The notes below the pieces were generated by a model. The model made no database searches and was not told the origin of the DNA. It saw only the letters and a program-made list of their open reading frames with translations. From positions 1 to 31,004 of the forward strand of contig CALAMD010000011.1 of NCBI GenBank assembly GCA_937925695.1: a DNA stretch of 31,004 bases. The letters run 5' to 3'. The stretch is from an uncultured Bacillaceae bacterium. GTDB taxonomy: Bacteria > Bacillota > Bacilli > Bacillales > Amphibacillaceae. Shown here piece after piece: positions 7,985 through 15,791 of this stretch. The first letter of the stretch is position 1; the number at the start of each line of letters is the position of its first letter. Made by a program: the position numbers and the translations under genes.

Positions 7985-8018
7985 AAAAAAACTCTAGAAG
8001 ACCGTGTCACTCTAGAGT
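7985..8018 (-). terminator. Terminator of sspI
   Basis: ACTCTAGA (7991-7998) pairs with TCTAGAGT (8011-8018). On the minus strand the stem is followed by a seven-T run, 18 nt after the sspI stop. Confidence 0.85.
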
Positions 8019-8035
8019 TGTTCGGGAAGAATGGC

Positions 8036-8263
8036 TTAGCTGTTGTTTTGAACCGCTTGTTTCACACCCTCTTCTAGTGATTTTATCATTTCTAATTTAT
8101 CTTGGTCAGATGATTGTTGCCAGATTAATTCGAAGAGCACACCCAACCCCGGTAACATTTTTTCTTCCCCATTATCGATAGCTTCTACGATTGTTGCTTC
8201 TAGCTGTTGTTGATTATTTGTTGAGATATTAGCGAGAATCGCTTTTCTTAAATTTAAATCCAT
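8036..8263 (-). CDS. sspI: Small acid-soluble spore protein I
   Basis: A 75-aa protein from the forespore-specific SspI family, found in the spore core. It matches B. subtilis SspI almost position by position (MDLNLRKAILANI, LEATIVEAIDNGEEKMLPGLGVLFE). The frame opens at an ATG at 8281, but the ribosome-binding site GAGGAG lies between that codon and the ATG at 8263. The latter gives the family N-terminus MDLNLR, so 8263 is the true start. It is a single-gene unit with its own terminator and a possible sigma-G promoter. Its presence shows that the organism forms endospores. Confidence 0.95.
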   Translation of the reverse strand: MDLNLRKAILANISTNNQQQLEATIVEAIDNGEEKMLPGLGVLFELIWQQSSDQDKLEMIKSLEEGVKQAVQNNS

Positions 8264-8293
8264 TTTTACACTCCTCGTCATATTATTAAGGGA

Positions 8294-8322
8294 TAGTTTG
8301 ACCGTTTGCTAATAAAATATGT
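8294..8322 (-). promoter_or_regulatory. Possible sigma-G promoter of sspI
   Basis: On the minus strand ACATA (8318-8322) and CAAACTA (8294-8300) are separated by 17 bp, resembling the forespore sigma-G pattern (nnATA and CATnnTA) with one mismatch in the -10. sspI in B. subtilis is transcribed in the forespore by sigma-G, which supports the call. Confidence 0.4.
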
Positions 8323-8357
8323 ATGATGGTTATATGGAAATCAAAGAAGGTGTAGAG

Positions 8358-9134
8358 ATGATCACGTCGATCAAAAATAATCGTGTGAAACAATGGAAAA
8401 AATTACAGACAAAAAAAGGACGACTGCAAACGGAAACTTTTTTAATTGAAGGTCCTCATTTAATTGAAGAGGCATACAAGAGCGGTTGGCAAATTAAAGA
8501 AATGATTGTCCAAGAGGGTGTCGATGTGCCATTTGCACCCGAACATGCTCCAATCACTTCTGTTAGCGCAACCGTGTTTAAATCTGTTGCTCAAACAGAA
8601 ACGCCTCAAGGCATCATGGCAGTAGTCAACATGAAAGAACCACAAATTACGACTGATCAACCATTATTGTTAGTTGATCGGGTCCAAGATCCTGGTAATT
8701 TGGGAACGATGATCAGAACAGCGGATGCTGCTGGTTTTTCTGCCATTATGCTAGGTGAGGGAACAGTTGATGTTTATAATGATAAAGTGATTCGAGCAAC
8801 CCAAGGATCTCTTTTTCATATCCCATTTGTTCAAGTCAATTTAGTTGAAGCAATAAGAAAACTTAAGCAAACCGGGTATGCGATTTGGGTCAGTGCATTA
8901 GAACAGGCGAAAAACTATCGTGAACTACAAGTTGAACATGAAAAAATTGCCCTTGTTGTAGGAAATGAGGGGGCAGGCGTGCAAAATCAACTCATCAAGG
9001 AAGCAGATGAGGTCGTAAAAATTCCTATTTATGGCCAGGCTGAATCACTGAACGTTAGCATTGCTGCTGCCATTTTAATGTATGACATAAAGGGAAAACT
9101 TGCACAACCTAATAAAGTTGATTATAATAACTAA
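8358..9134 (+). CDS. ysgA: SpoU/TrmH-family rRNA 2'-O-ribose methyltransferase
   Basis: A 258-aa RNA methyltransferase of the SPOUT class that transfers a methyl group from SAM to a ribose 2'-OH, probably in 23S rRNA. An N-terminal substrate-binding domain (KNNRVKQWKKLQTKKGR, FLIEGPHLIEEA) is followed by the knotted SpoU domain with motif 1 DPGNLGTMIRTADAAGF, motif 2 ALVVGNEGAGV and motif 3 IPIYGQAESLNVSIAAAI. The frame is open from an ATG at 8319, but the ATG at 8358 has AAGAAGG 7 nt upstream and gives an N-terminus like that of B. subtilis YsgA. It is divergent from sspI and just upstream of the T-box, an order shared with B. subtilis. The exact target nucleotide is unknown. Confidence 0.9.
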   Translation: MITSIKNNRVKQWKKLQTKKGRLQTETFLIEGPHLIEEAYKSGWQIKEMIVQEGVDVPFAPEHAPITSVSATVFKSVAQTETPQGIMAVVNMKEPQITTDQPLLLVDRVQDPGNLGTMIRTADAAGFSAIMLGEGTVDVYNDKVIRATQGSLFHIPFVQVNLVEAIRKLKQTGYAIWVSALEQAKNYRELQVEHEKIALVVGNEGAGVQNQLIKEADEVVKIPIYGQAESLNVSIAAAILMYDIKGKLAQPNKVDYNN

Positions 9135-9159
9135 CTAAGATCATCAAATATAGTTAAAA

Positions 9160-9406
9160 AGCAATGAAAGAGCCAAGTAACAAAGAAAATCAAGCGATTT
9201 AGGGAGGAAATGTCATAGACTGAAAACATTTCTATCGTTTGTTTGTTACGATTCACTCTGGAGCTGACACCGAGACCTTATGAAAATAAGTAATGGTGTT
9301 CTGGATATTATCCATTATCAAAATCAAGGTGGACATAACTTTTTATGTCAACAAGGGTGGTACCGCGATCACAACCTCGTCCCTTATTTAAGGGGCGGGG
9401 TTTTTT
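9160..9406 (+). promoter_or_regulatory. T-box leader, phenylalanine (UUC) specifier
   Basis: This fills the space between ysgA and pheS. Stem I is closed by AGAG (9169-9172) with CTCT (9256-9259) and GTAACAAA (9177-9184) with TTTGTTAC (9242-9249). The internal loop between them exposes TTC at 9252-9254, a Phe codon followed by A, which fits the downstream pheST. The T-box proper, AAGGGTGGTACCGCG, is at 9353-9367 and is followed by the competing terminator. Uncharged tRNA-Phe is expected to bind specifier and T-box and stabilise the antiterminator, allowing pheST transcription. Confidence 0.93.
9373..9406 (+). terminator. T-box conditional terminator
   Basis: AACCTCGTCCCTT (9373-9385) pairs with AAGGGGCGGGGTT (9390-9402), all 13 positions pairing if G-U is allowed, with a 4-nt loop and a T-run at 9401-9406. 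It directly follows the T-box sequence. Confidence 0.92.
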
Positions 9407-9492
9407 GATGTGTTCTAGTTTAATTAGAAAAGCGGGTTATCCTATCTAGATCGATGATGACAGGCAAAAGAAAAGCAAGGAGGAAAATAATC

Positions 9493-10527
9493 ATGCAAGA
9501 CCAATTAGCTTCCTTACAAGAAGAAGCATTAGCAAAAGTTGAAGAAGTATCATCTTTAGATGAACTACAACAGTTAAATGTTACTTATTTAGGTAGAAAG
9601 GGGTCGTTAACCTCTGTTCTAAGAGGGATGGGTAAACTATCTCCGGAAGAACGTCCGGTTATTGGTCAATTAGCGAATAAAGTAAGAGAAACAATTACTC
9701 AAGCTATTGAAGCAAAAAAAGCAACCATTGAAGCAGAATTGTTAGAACACCAATTAGCTGAAGAAACGATTGATGTGACCCTGCCAGGACGTCCTGTTCA
9801 GGTTGGTGGATCACATATTTTAACAGCAGTAATTGAGGAAATTGAAGATTTATTTATCGGCCTAGGCTATGAGGTACGCGAAGGTCCAGAAGTCGAAACG
9901 GACTATTATAATTTTGAAGCACTAAATTTACCAAAAGGCCATCCAGCAAGAGACATGCAAGACTCTTTTTATTTAACAAATGAATTGTTGTTAAGAACCC
10001 ATACATCACCAGTACAAGCGAGAACAATGGAAGAGCTAAAAGGCCGTGAACCAGTGAGAATGATTTGTCCAGGAAAAGTTTATCGTCGTGATAGTGACGA
10101 TGCGACCCATTCTCATCAATTCACGCAAATCGAAGGTCTATACGTTGATAAAAATGTACGTATGAGTGATTTAAAAGGTACCCTTGATCAGTTTGCGAAG
10201 AAAATATTCGGGGAAGATCGAGAAATTCGTTTACGTCCGAGCTTTTTCCCGTTCACTGAGCCATCAGTAGAAATGGATATTTCCTGTAAAGTTTGTAGCG
10301 GAAAAGGCTGTTCTGTCTGTAAACAAACAGGTTGGATAGAAATATTAGGAGCAGGTATGGTTCATCCAAAAGTATTAGAAATGGCTGGCTATGATAGCAA
10401 GGTGTACAGTGGTTTTGCCTTCGGTATGGGACCAGATCGGATTGCTATGCTTAAATACGGTATTGATGATATTCGTCAGTTTTATTTGAATGATATTAGA
10501 TTTTTACAGCAGTTCCATCATGCATAA
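9493..10527 (+). CDS. pheS: Phenylalanine-tRNA ligase alpha subunit
   Basis: Catalytic alpha subunit of the alpha2-beta2 PheRS, a class II synthetase. An N-terminal coiled coil (about 1-85) binds tRNA. The catalytic core has DFTLPG-like entry (IDVTLPGRPVQVGG), motif 1 around PEVETDYYNFEALNLP, motif 2 CPGKVYRRDSDDATHSHQF and motif 3 AFGMGPDRIAMLKYGIDDIR. Two CxxC pairs (CKVCSGKGCSVC) near residue 265 are typical of Bacillus PheS. The frame is open from 9454, but the ATG at 9493 has AAGGAGG 9 nt upstream and gives 344 aa, the B. subtilis length. It is followed after 21 nt by pheT and controlled by the T-box. Confidence 0.97.
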   Translation: MQDQLASLQEEALAKVEEVSSLDELQQLNVTYLGRKGSLTSVLRGMGKLSPEERPVIGQLANKVRETITQAIEAKKATIEAELLEHQLAEETIDVTLPGRPVQVGGSHILTAVIEEIEDLFIGLGYEVREGPEVETDYYNFEALNLPKGHPARDMQDSFYLTNELLLRTHTSPVQARTMEELKGREPVRMICPGKVYRRDSDDATHSHQFTQIEGLYVDKNVRMSDLKGTLDQFAKKIFGEDREIRLRPSFFPFTEPSVEMDISCKVCSGKGCSVCKQTGWIEILGAGMVHPKVLEMAGYDSKVYSGFAFGMGPDRIAMLKYGIDDIRQFYLNDIRFLQQFHHA

Positions 10528-10548
10528 TGAGAGGGAGGATCAATCGTC

Positions 10549-12978
10549 GTGTTAGTATCGTTAAATTGGTTAAAAAATTATGTTGATTATGGTGCATTGA
10601 CACCTGAAGAATTAGGAGAATTAATTACTAAGTCAGGGATCGAAGTAGATGGGATTCATCACGTTGCTGCCGAGAAGAGCGAACAAGTTGTTGTCGGCTA
10701 TGTACAGTCATGCGAACCCCATCCAAATGCCGATCGTTTGAGTTTATGCCAAGTAGATGTTGGTGATGAAGTTTTACAAATTGTTTGTGGTGCACCGAAT
10801 GTTCAAGCCGGACAAAAAGTAGCAGTTGCTAAGCCAGGTGCTGTATTGCCAGGTAATTTTAAAATAAAAAAAGTGAAATTACGTGGTGTTGAATCTAATG
10901 GCATGATTTGTTCTTTAGCGGAATTAGGGGTAGATGAGGCTTTTATTCCAGCTGATATGGCTGAAGGTATTTATGTATTTCCTGAAGATGTTGAAGTAGG
11001 TGAAAGTGTTGAAGCCTTATTGAATCTTAATGATGCCATTCTAGATTTTGATTTAACACCTAACCGGGCTGATTGCTTAAGTATGTTAGGAGTTGCCTAT
11101 GAAGTATCAGCTATATTAGATGTTCCACTTAATTTACCTGATGTATCAGTCACTACCATTGATGAAAAAACAAGTGACTATACTACAGTAGCTGTTGAGG
11201 ACCCGAAACTCACACCCTATTATGGCGCTTTTATCATTAAAGATGTTGAAATAAAACCATCTCCATTATGGATGCGAAATTATTTAATGGCTGCTGGTAT
11301 TCGCCCAATAAATAATGTGGTTGATATTACGAACTATGTGTTAATCGAATATGGTCAACCTTTACATGCTTTTGACTATGATCGAGTTGGCACGAAGGAA
11401 ATTTTAGTTAGAAATGCGAAAGAAAACGAAACGATCGTTACCCTCGATGGCCAGGAACGGACTTTAAAGGCAGAAGATCTCGTCATCACAAATGGTGAAG
11501 AACCTATCGCCTTAGCCGGTGTCATGGGTGGTGCGAATTCAGAAGTTACCGATGAAACAAAAACGATCTTATTAGAGGCTGCTTTATTTGATCCATTTAC
11601 GATCAGAAAAACAGCCCAAAGATTAGGCTTACGTAGTGAGGCAAGCAATCGGTTTGAAAAGGGCATTGATCCTAGCCGGGTGAAGGAAGCAGGTATGAGG
11701 GCATGTCAGTTACTGCAAAAATACGCTAATGGTAAAGTGTTAATGGATCCAGCCATTGTTGATCATATAGATCGTCAGGAAAAAATTGTTACTATGAATA
11801 CAATGGCGATTAATAATCGTCTTGGAACGAATATTAGTACGGATGAAATTAAAGATATCTTACGCAGATTACAATTTAACTTTGAAGTCGATCAAGATGA
11901 CTTTTCTGTGTCGATTCCAACTCGGCGTGGTGACATTACGATCTTTGAGGATATGGTTGAAGAAGTTGCCAGAATTTATGGCTATGATAATTTACCATAT
12001 ACGTTACCTGAAAATGCTTCCCGTCCGGGTGGATTTACGAAGGAACAATCATTAAAACGAGCGATAAAACAATATCTTCAAAGTGTTGGTTTAACAGAAG
12101 CCATTACGTATTCATTGACGAGCGAAGAATTGGTATCGAAATTGATTAGTCCTGATATTCAATCAGAAGATGTTCAGCCAATTGCATTACCAATGCCGAT
12201 GAGTGAGGATCACAAATTTTTACGTCTCAGTATTTTACCAGAGCTATTAAAAACATTGGCATATAATCGTGCCCGCAAAGAAACAGATATCGCCTATTAT
12301 GAACTTGGTTCTGTTTTTCTCTCAAATGAAACCACATTAACGAAACAACCTAAGGAAAATTTACGGTTGGCAGGTGCCCTTACAGGAACTTGGACAGAAC
12401 ATAAATGGCGTCAAGAAAAAGTAACCGTTGATTTTTATATCGTGAAAGGAATTGTTGAAGGACTATTCCAGTTCTTAAATTTACCAGTTGTCTTTAAGCA
12501 AGCGACAATTAATGATTTACATCCAGGGCGATGTGCAACCTTACATGTACATGATCAATTGGTAGGATTTATTGGGCAACTGCATCCAATGGTAGCGAAA
12601 CAAATGGATCTAGGGGATACGTTCGTATTTGACCTCAATATGGAGACAATCCTAGCTCTACATGAGGATAAGCTTGCCTATAAACAAATTCCACGCTACC
12701 CTTCTGTAGTGAGAGATGTTGCTTTTGTGGTTGATCAAGATATTCAGGCAAATGATATTAAGATGAGTATTGAGACAAGTGATATTCCTTATGTAACAGA
12801 GGTAGACATATTTGACGTTTATACTGGCGAACATTTACCAGAAAACAAAAAATCCCTTGCATATAGTATCCATTTCCAAGATCCTGAACAGACTCTAACT
12901 GATGAAGTTGTTGACGATGCATTTGAAAAAATTGTTGAATTAATTAGCAACACATACAATGCTACCATCCGTTCATAA
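10549..12978 (+). CDS. pheT: Phenylalanine-tRNA ligase beta subunit
   Basis: An 809-aa beta subunit that completes PheRS, recognises tRNA-Phe and edits Tyr-tRNA-Phe. Domains in order are an EMAP/OB tRNA-binding domain (about 40-150), the B3/B4 editing domain (about 210-385), B5 (about 405-475), a catalytic-like core and a C-terminal ferredoxin-fold anticodon-binding domain (about 714-808, starting PRYPSVVRDVAFVVD). The start is GTG at 10549 with GGGAGG upstream, giving MLVSLNWLKNYVDY as in relatives. The length is close to the 804 aa of B. subtilis. The hairpin after the gene may end the pheST transcript. Confidence 0.97.
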   Translation: MLVSLNWLKNYVDYGALTPEELGELITKSGIEVDGIHHVAAEKSEQVVVGYVQSCEPHPNADRLSLCQVDVGDEVLQIVCGAPNVQAGQKVAVAKPGAVLPGNFKIKKVKLRGVESNGMICSLAELGVDEAFIPADMAEGIYVFPEDVEVGESVEALLNLNDAILDFDLTPNRADCLSMLGVAYEVSAILDVPLNLPDVSVTTIDEKTSDYTTVAVEDPKLTPYYGAFIIKDVEIKPSPLWMRNYLMAAGIRPINNVVDITNYVLIEYGQPLHAFDYDRVGTKEILVRNAKENETIVTLDGQERTLKAEDLVITNGEEPIALAGVMGGANSEVTDETKTILLEAALFDPFTIRKTAQRLGLRSEASNRFEKGIDPSRVKEAGMRACQLLQKYANGKVLMDPAIVDHIDRQEKIVTMNTMAINNRLGTNISTDEIKDILRRLQFNFEVDQDDFSVSIPTRRGDITIFEDMVEEVARIYGYDNLPYTLPENASRPGGFTKEQSLKRAIKQYLQSVGLTEAITYSLTSEELVSKLISPDIQSEDVQPIALPMPMSEDHKFLRLSILPELLKTLAYNRARKETDIAYYELGSVFLSNETTLTKQPKENLRLAGALTGTWTEHKWRQEKVTVDFYIVKGIVEGLFQFLNLPVVFKQATINDLHPGRCATLHVHDQLVGFIGQLHPMVAKQMDLGDTFVFDLNMETILALHEDKLAYKQIPRYPSVVRDVAFVVDQDIQANDIKMSIETSDIPYVTEVDIFDVYTGEHLPENKKSLAYSIHFQDPEQTLTDEVVDDAFEKIVELISNTYNATIRS

Positions 12979-12984
12979 TGAATA

Positions 12985-13020
12985 AGAAATGCGATATGCA
13001 TGATGTCATATCGCATTTCT
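12985..13020 (+). terminator. Hairpin after pheT, weak U-tract
   Basis: AGAAATGCGATATG (12985-12998) and CATATCGCATTTCT (13007-13020) form a perfect 14-bp stem with an 8-nt loop. Only a short T-rich run follows (TCTATAT), so termination is plausible but not certain; it may instead protect the 3' end. Confidence 0.55.
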
Positions 13021-13137
13021 ATATCAACCCGACAGTTTGAGGATTTTACAATCTATTAAGAATTGTTTCCTAAAACTAAATGTTCATGTTAAAATTAAAG
13101 AAACTGACTGGATTTTAACGAATTAGGAGGTAACTGG

Positions 13138-13398
13138 GTGGGTCGGAAGGAAAAAGCGCGTATAACAGTGGATATTTATAATAGGCCGTATACCATTGTG
13201 GGTACAGAATCTGCTAGTCATATTCGCATGGTAGCAAGTTTAGTAGATCAAAAGATGCGTGACATCCATGAAGCAAATCAGCACCTTGATACAACGAAAC
13301 TAGCTGTTCTGACGGCAGTAAATACAATGAATGATTACTTGAAATTAAAGGAAGAAAATGCAGCCTTAAAAGCAAAATTAAAGGAAGAGGAAAACTAG
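13138..13398 (+). CDS. zapA: Cell division protein ZapA
   Basis: An 86-aa protein that binds and bundles FtsZ filaments at the division site. It closely matches B. subtilis ZapA: TVDIYNRPYTIVGTESASHIRMVASLVDQKM as the N-terminal globular part (residues about 10-40), and a C-terminal coiled coil ending in a charged KLKEENAALKAKLKEEEN helix. The start is GTG at 13138 with AGGAGG 7-8 nt before it. The cvpA-like gene starts 3 nt after the stop codon, so the two are translationally linked. Unlike B. subtilis, no rnhC lies between pheT and zapA. Confidence 0.95.
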   Translation: MGRKEKARITVDIYNRPYTIVGTESASHIRMVASLVDQKMRDIHEANQHLDTTKLAVLTAVNTMNDYLKLKEENAALKAKLKEEEN

Positions 13399-13401
13399 GG
13401 C

Positions 13402-13935
13402 ATGGTTGATTTAGTGATTATAGTTTTATTATTATTAGGAATTTTAATAGGTTTAAAACGAGGATTTATTTTACAAATATTTCATTTGTTCGGATTTGCG
13501 ACAGCTTTAGTCGTAGCTACTTATTATTACGATAAACTAGCGCCCCATTTAGTATTATGGGTACCTTATCCAGAGCTAGCTAATGATAGTATGTGGGCAC
13601 ATTTTCTACAAGCATTGCCCCTGGAAAAAGGGTATTACAATGCAATCGCCTTTGCGATCATCTTTTTTGCCGTCAGAATAGGGTTGCAAATAATCGCATC
13701 AATGCTAGACTTTGTTGCTGCCTTACCTATTCTGAATTCTATCAATCGAATACTCGGTGCTTTGTTAGGGTTTATCGAAATCTATTTATTGATCTTTATC
13801 ATTTTATTCATACTTGCGCTAACCCCATTATCATTCATTCAATCGTGGATAAATGATTCACGAATTGCTTTGATGATGATTGAGAACACGCCAATTTTAT
13901 CAGAAAAAATTAAGTCGCTATGGTTTGAATTATAG
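13402..13935 (+). CDS. yshB: CvpA-family membrane protein
   Basis: A 177-aa integral membrane protein of the CvpA family. Four hydrophobic segments lie at about residues 3-22, 25-43, 75-100 and 110-140, and the family start MVDLVIIVLLLLGILIGLKRG is recognisable from its order of hydrophobic run, GLKRG turn and second segment. CvpA was first found in colicin V production in E. coli; in other bacteria it is linked to envelope stress, and the biochemical role is not settled. It follows zapA by 3 nt, as in B. subtilis, with a ribosome-binding site (GGAAGAGG) inside the end of zapA. Confidence 0.88.
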   Translation: MVDLVIIVLLLLGILIGLKRGFILQIFHLFGFATALVVATYYYDKLAPHLVLWVPYPELANDSMWAHFLQALPLEKGYYNAIAFAIIFFAVRIGLQIIASMLDFVAALPILNSINRILGALLGFIEIYLLIFIILFILALTPLSFIQSWINDSRIALMMIENTPILSEKIKSLWFEL

Positions 13936-13946
13936 TTGTTCTTAAA

Positions 13947-14012
13947 CAAAAGACTGGTTCAACCTCAAAGGATATAAATAACTATATCGTTTTTGATTGG
14001 ATCAGTCTTTTA
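13947..14012 (+). terminator. Terminator after zapA-yshB
   Basis: AAAAGACTGGTTCAA near 13948-13962 pairs with TTGGATCAGTCTTTT near 13997-14011, with an inner GATATA/TATATC hairpin (13971-13988). A T-rich run closes it. Confidence 0.75.
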
Positions 14013-14044
14013 ATTATTGTATCGAAAATGAATAGGTGATAGGA

Positions 14045-15763
14045 ATGAGTGTCCATAAAAAAGACGTGATTAGACTGTTAGAAAAAATTGCCCTCTATTT
14101 AGAATTACAAGGGGCTAATCCATTTAAAATATCAGCTTACAGGCGAGCAGCCCAATCTTTAGAACGGGATGAAAGATCTCTAGATGAAATAACCGACTTT
14201 ACGACGATAAAAGGTATCGGTAAGGGGACCAATGCTGTCATTGTTGAATATATTCAAACGAATCATTCAACAACTTTAGCAAATTTAGAAAAAGAAATTC
14301 CAACTGGTCTAATTCCTTTACTTCAATTACCAGGACTTGGTGGCAAGAGATTAGCTAAGTTGTATCAGGAATTAAACATTGAAGATGCGGACTCATTAAG
14401 AAAAGCCTGTGAAAGTGGTGAGGTAGAGAAAATACCTGGGTTCGGTAAGAAAACAGCTGAAAATATTTTAACAGCCCTTGATGAATATCAAACCCGTCCA
14501 CCACGACTGCCAATCGCATATATGCTTCCGATTGCGAACGAAATCGAAGGTTATTTGGATTCGATCCCTGAAATCGTTAAGTATTCTCGGGCTGGTAGTT
14601 TACGACGGATGAAAGAGTATATTAAAGATTTGGATTTTATTATCGCAACAGACGAACCGTCGAAAGTTAAAGAAGCGATACTTGCTATGGATGCCATTAA
14701 ACAAGTTATCGCTGCTGGCGAGACGAAAGTTTCTGTTGTCCGTGATGATGTATATGATGTTCATATTGATTTTCGCTTAGTAAATCCTGAAGTATTCTAT
14801 ACAACCCTTCATCATTTTACCGGATCTAAAGAACATAATGTCGCTATGAGACAACTCGCAAAAGCGAGGGGAGAAAAAATTAATGAATATGGTGTTGAAG
14901 TTGAAGCGACAAATGAGATCCTAACATTTCCATCAGAAAAAGATTTTTTTGCTCACTTTGGCCTTCACTATATACCCCCAGAAATGAGAGAAAATTCGGG
15001 TGAAATTGAGTTGTTTACGAAAGAAGTACCTTTAATTTCTAATGAAGATATTAAAGGTGACTTACACGTGCATACAACTTGGAGTGACGGGGCCCAGTCG
15101 ATCGAAGAAATGGTCCAATGTGCTAGAGAACGGGGTTATGAATATGTAGCGATTACTGATCATTCAAAAGCGCTACGTGTTGCCAATGGATTAGATGAAA
15201 CAAGGTTGAGAAGACAGCGGGAAGAAATTGAACGGATTCAGCAGAAATATCCGGATATTCATATTTTTGCTGGTGTGGAAATGGATATTTTACCAGATGG
15301 CCGACTAGATTTTTCTAACGAATTTTTACGGGAAATGGATTTCGTCATAGCATCCATTCATTCAGCATTCAATCAATCGGAAGATAAAATAATGAAGAGA
15401 TTGATAAAAGCGATGGAAAATCCTTATGTTCATATGATTGCTCATCCAACTGGTCGATTAATTGGTCGCAGAGATGGATATGAAGTGAATTTTGAAGTAT
15501 TATTTAATAAGGCTAAAGAAACAAATACCGTACTTGAGATTAATGCTAATCCGAATCGATTTGATTTATCAGCAGACTTGGCAAAGCAAGCCCAGGACTG
15601 TGGTGTTTTGTTAGCCATTAACACAGACGCCCATAGTAAACAGATGTATCATCATATGGAATATGGTGTCAGTGTGGCTAAAAAAGGGTGGATTAGGGAA
15701 GAACAAGTTATTAATACTTGGTCATTAGCCGAGCTTAAGGAATTGTTTAATCGTCATAAATAG
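14045..15763 (+). CDS. polX: DNA polymerase X family protein (PolX) with PHP domain
   Basis: A 572-aa repair polymerase thought to fill small gaps in base-excision repair. The N-terminal half (about 1-320) is a Pol beta-type module with helix-hairpin-helix motifs (IKGIGKGT, LPGLGGKRLAKLY, IPGFGKKTAENI) and a palm with RAGSLRRMKEYIKDLDFII. The C-terminal half (about 335-570) is a PHP phosphoesterase domain: GDLHVHTTWSDG, ITDHS, GVEMDILPDG, IASIHSAFNQ, AHPTGRLIGRR and NTDAHS, which carries 3'-5' exonuclease activity in the B. subtilis enzyme. A GTG at 14036 is in frame, but the ATG at 14045 has AGGTG 6 nt upstream and matches the family start. It is followed by mutS2 after 28 nt. Confidence 0.95.
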   Translation: MSVHKKDVIRLLEKIALYLELQGANPFKISAYRRAAQSLERDERSLDEITDFTTIKGIGKGTNAVIVEYIQTNHSTTLANLEKEIPTGLIPLLQLPGLGGKRLAKLYQELNIEDADSLRKACESGEVEKIPGFGKKTAENILTALDEYQTRPPRLPIAYMLPIANEIEGYLDSIPEIVKYSRAGSLRRMKEYIKDLDFIIATDEPSKVKEAILAMDAIKQVIAAGETKVSVVRDDVYDVHIDFRLVNPEVFYTTLHHFTGSKEHNVAMRQLAKARGEKINEYGVEVEATNEILTFPSEKDFFAHFGLHYIPPEMRENSGEIELFTKEVPLISNEDIKGDLHVHTTWSDGAQSIEEMVQCARERGYEYVAITDHSKALRVANGLDETRLRRQREEIERIQQKYPDIHIFAGVEMDILPDGRLDFSNEFLREMDFVIASIHSAFNQSEDKIMKRLIKAMENPYVHMIAHPTGRLIGRRDGYEVNFEVLFNKAKETNTVLEINANPNRFDLSADLAKQAQDCGVLLAINTDAHSKQMYHHMEYGVSVAKKGWIREEQVINTWSLAELKELFNRHK

Positions 15764-15791
15764 TCAGTCAGTAAGAGAAGGAGTATAAACA

